A stretch of DNA of 21,851 nt from Plakobranchus ocellatus (Eukaryota > Mollusca > Gastropoda > Plakobranchidae). The stretch lies in contig BLXT01005898.1 of NCBI GenBank assembly GCA_019648995.1, positions 1,459,368-1,481,218 of the forward strand. Direction: 5' to 3'. Shown one piece after another: positions 20,345 to 21,851 of the stretch. The notes beneath the pieces were generated by a model, which saw only the letters and a list, made by a program, of their open reading frames with translations, did not search any database and had not been told where the DNA came from. Numbering within the stretch: the stretch's first letter is position 1; each line of letters begins with the position of its first letter. The position numbers and the translations under genes are program-made.

Positions 20345-21790
20345 GGAAGCTACACCAAGTGACTCAGTCATACAGACAGACTCTCCAGAATTGTTCTCAC
20401 AAGAACCAAGCTTGGACTTTGATAACACCAACCTTAATATTGTCTTTGCAGCTTCAAGTCAGCCAACAAAATTTGACTGAATTTTGAAAAGAGTCAGAAT
20501 GTGAATTCAACAACAACAAAATGTACATTACCTCTAGCACGTCAAAACATTGCCAAGGCAGTATTACTGAGATAGAACCAGCATGATTGCTTCAATAAGT
20601 TCAATTATGACAGTAAAGTATTATCTGACAAGGTAGATTGTAACCACCAGGTACATGTAAATGAAGAAGATCAGTCTATTATAAGTGATGATCAAGACAC
20701 GCCCCCGCTTCACACAACGACCGATCCAGCAAGAACTCCTTACTGGATGGACAAGGCATGTTTACCCAAGAAGTCAAGACAGAAACTACTCATCCTGACA
20801 GGTCTACTACGTAGAAGCGTGTACGGGATGAGACTCAATGGAAAGTAAACATCCGTAAGTGAATCAGAAATCTTGCTGTGGACTATGTCACAAGAAAAGG
20901 AAAACTACAAGATATTCCATGCAAATGTTCCTAGAAATGCAACACAAAAGTCGCTTTTCCAAAAAGACAAGAGTTATTCAGTAACTTTTTGAAATTAGGA
21001 GATAGTCATCTCAGAATACATATATAATTGGACTCATAAAAAAAAAAGGAAATTCAGAAGAGGGATGTCCGTGATAGAAGAGCTCATCATGGTATTGAAG
21101 GGCCTGTATTGCAAAAAAGTATTCCTAATCCTAGGGGTTGTTCATGCGTATATCACCTTCAAAGTACATCAGGTGTGACAACTGAAGAGTGTAAAAATTT
21201 TTTCTTACATACATTCAACATTAGTAATGGCAGACTTGACCCGGCCTTGCCTTCATAAAAAAATAATAGCGGTCCCCGAGCTGACCAAAGGGGATGCAAA
21301 GAGCCAAAAAACAGACACCAAAGCAATTGATTGAAGAACTGCAGATGTTTATGAAAGCTTTTTCATGATAAATCCCATCATTTTAAAGAAAGTGGACAGT
21401 CTGTGTCGACAGGAAGGCTTTATTTTGGACCCGGACTTACAGTTGCCAAACTTTAAAAATAGTATACTGAGGACTGTATGGAGAGTTCCAGAAAGTCTTT
21501 ATCTGAATAGATATTTCCAAATTTACTGAAAAAAGACTTTAAGATAAGTTTTCATCCCCCTGTTAAAAATGTGATATTTACAAAGTACAGATTGCAGCAG
21601 CAGTCCCGTCCAGGGGTAATGAAAGAGTGGAGGAGTTAGAACATGAAAGAGACCAACACCATATAACTTTATAAGAGCAGAGCAAGTAAGAAATCAAATA
21701 AATGAAGACAAAGAAAAACTTAATACAAAAGTGATTTGCTTTGACTTCCAAAAAACTTAACCATCTCCTGTTTTAACTCTTTATGCTCGC
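20345..21790 (+). pseudogene. Degenerate transposase-like gene of a widespread invertebrate family
   Basis: Conserved blocks occur in family order on the plus strand: an acidic N-terminal part with NEEDQSIISDDQD (near 20660-20700), KRVRDETQWKVNIRK (20815-20859), DYVTRKGK then a CKC/KC cysteine cluster (20881-20940), a QELFSNFLKLGD block (20968-21003), CKNFFLHTFNISNGRLD (near 21190-21240), a KEPKNR-like block (near 21300), KISFHPPVKNV (21541-21573) and VICFDFQKT (21731-21757). From memory of invertebrate gene catalogues these blocks match intronless, transposase-like proteins in which a VCK-FFL-T--IS-GR motif, an FHPP-KD-C motif and a FDLQ-ALP motif follow in that order. The superfamily name is not certain to me; a Sola-like DDE origin is one possibility. 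Many interruptions and frame changes show it is dead, and the catalytic C-terminal half would lie past the window edge. Confidence 0.6.
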
Positions 21791-21851
21791 AGCCCTTTTC
21801 CCCCTTTGGCCACACAACATTTCCACCATCGGTCACAGGCTCAAATGAGAC

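Noticed and set aside
20153-20431. 92-codon minus-strand open frame
   Set aside because: Antisense to the transposase-like relic, with no recognisable domain of its own.

Overview
The window is AT-rich eukaryotic nuclear DNA: genes are split by GT-AG introns, coding exons stand out from a background of poly-A/poly-T runs and microsatellites, and there is one assembly gap (10174-10900). The recurrent CTAGATCT and AGGCCT words, low GC and short exons in long introns remind me of a mollusc, perhaps a heterobranch gastropod. That is an impression from sequence style, not a proof.

Region by region: 1-9091 holds the 3' two thirds or so of one plus-strand gene, in six exons (1202-1416, 3034-3185, 3684-3879, 4640-4837, 7935-8039, 8669-9091). 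All junction phases agree and the last exon ends in a TAA. The visible 428 residues start inside a Rab/Ras-type GTPase domain (G4 motif NKLD, G5 motif SAL) and continue into a helical, coiled-coil-like C-terminal region with no prenylation cysteines. The GTPase core has two long charged inserts. I do not recognise the gene and give no symbol. Its introns carry a three-copy ~187-bp tandem repeat, a 54-bp duplication, a perfect 16-bp hairpin, a possible LINE relic and a possible SINE B-box. A 3' UTR with a poly(A) signal near 9454 follows.

9092-20340 is mostly non-coding. It contains a GC-rich foldback (10017-10076) beside the gap, a possible small terminal exon of a second gene (11460-11540), a 62-bp tandem duplication (13432-13550), a possible piggyBac-type non-autonomous element bounded by TTAA (14682-15309) and a decayed ~129-bp satellite-like array (19093-19450) with related inverted pieces at 18678-18860.

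20345-21790 is a decayed, apparently intronless, transposase-like gene of a family widespread in invertebrates. It is recognised from several conserved blocks in the expected order. No operon, CRISPR, tRNA or rRNA was seen. The main candidates for something undescribed are the GTPase/coiled-coil protein and the TTAA-bounded element.
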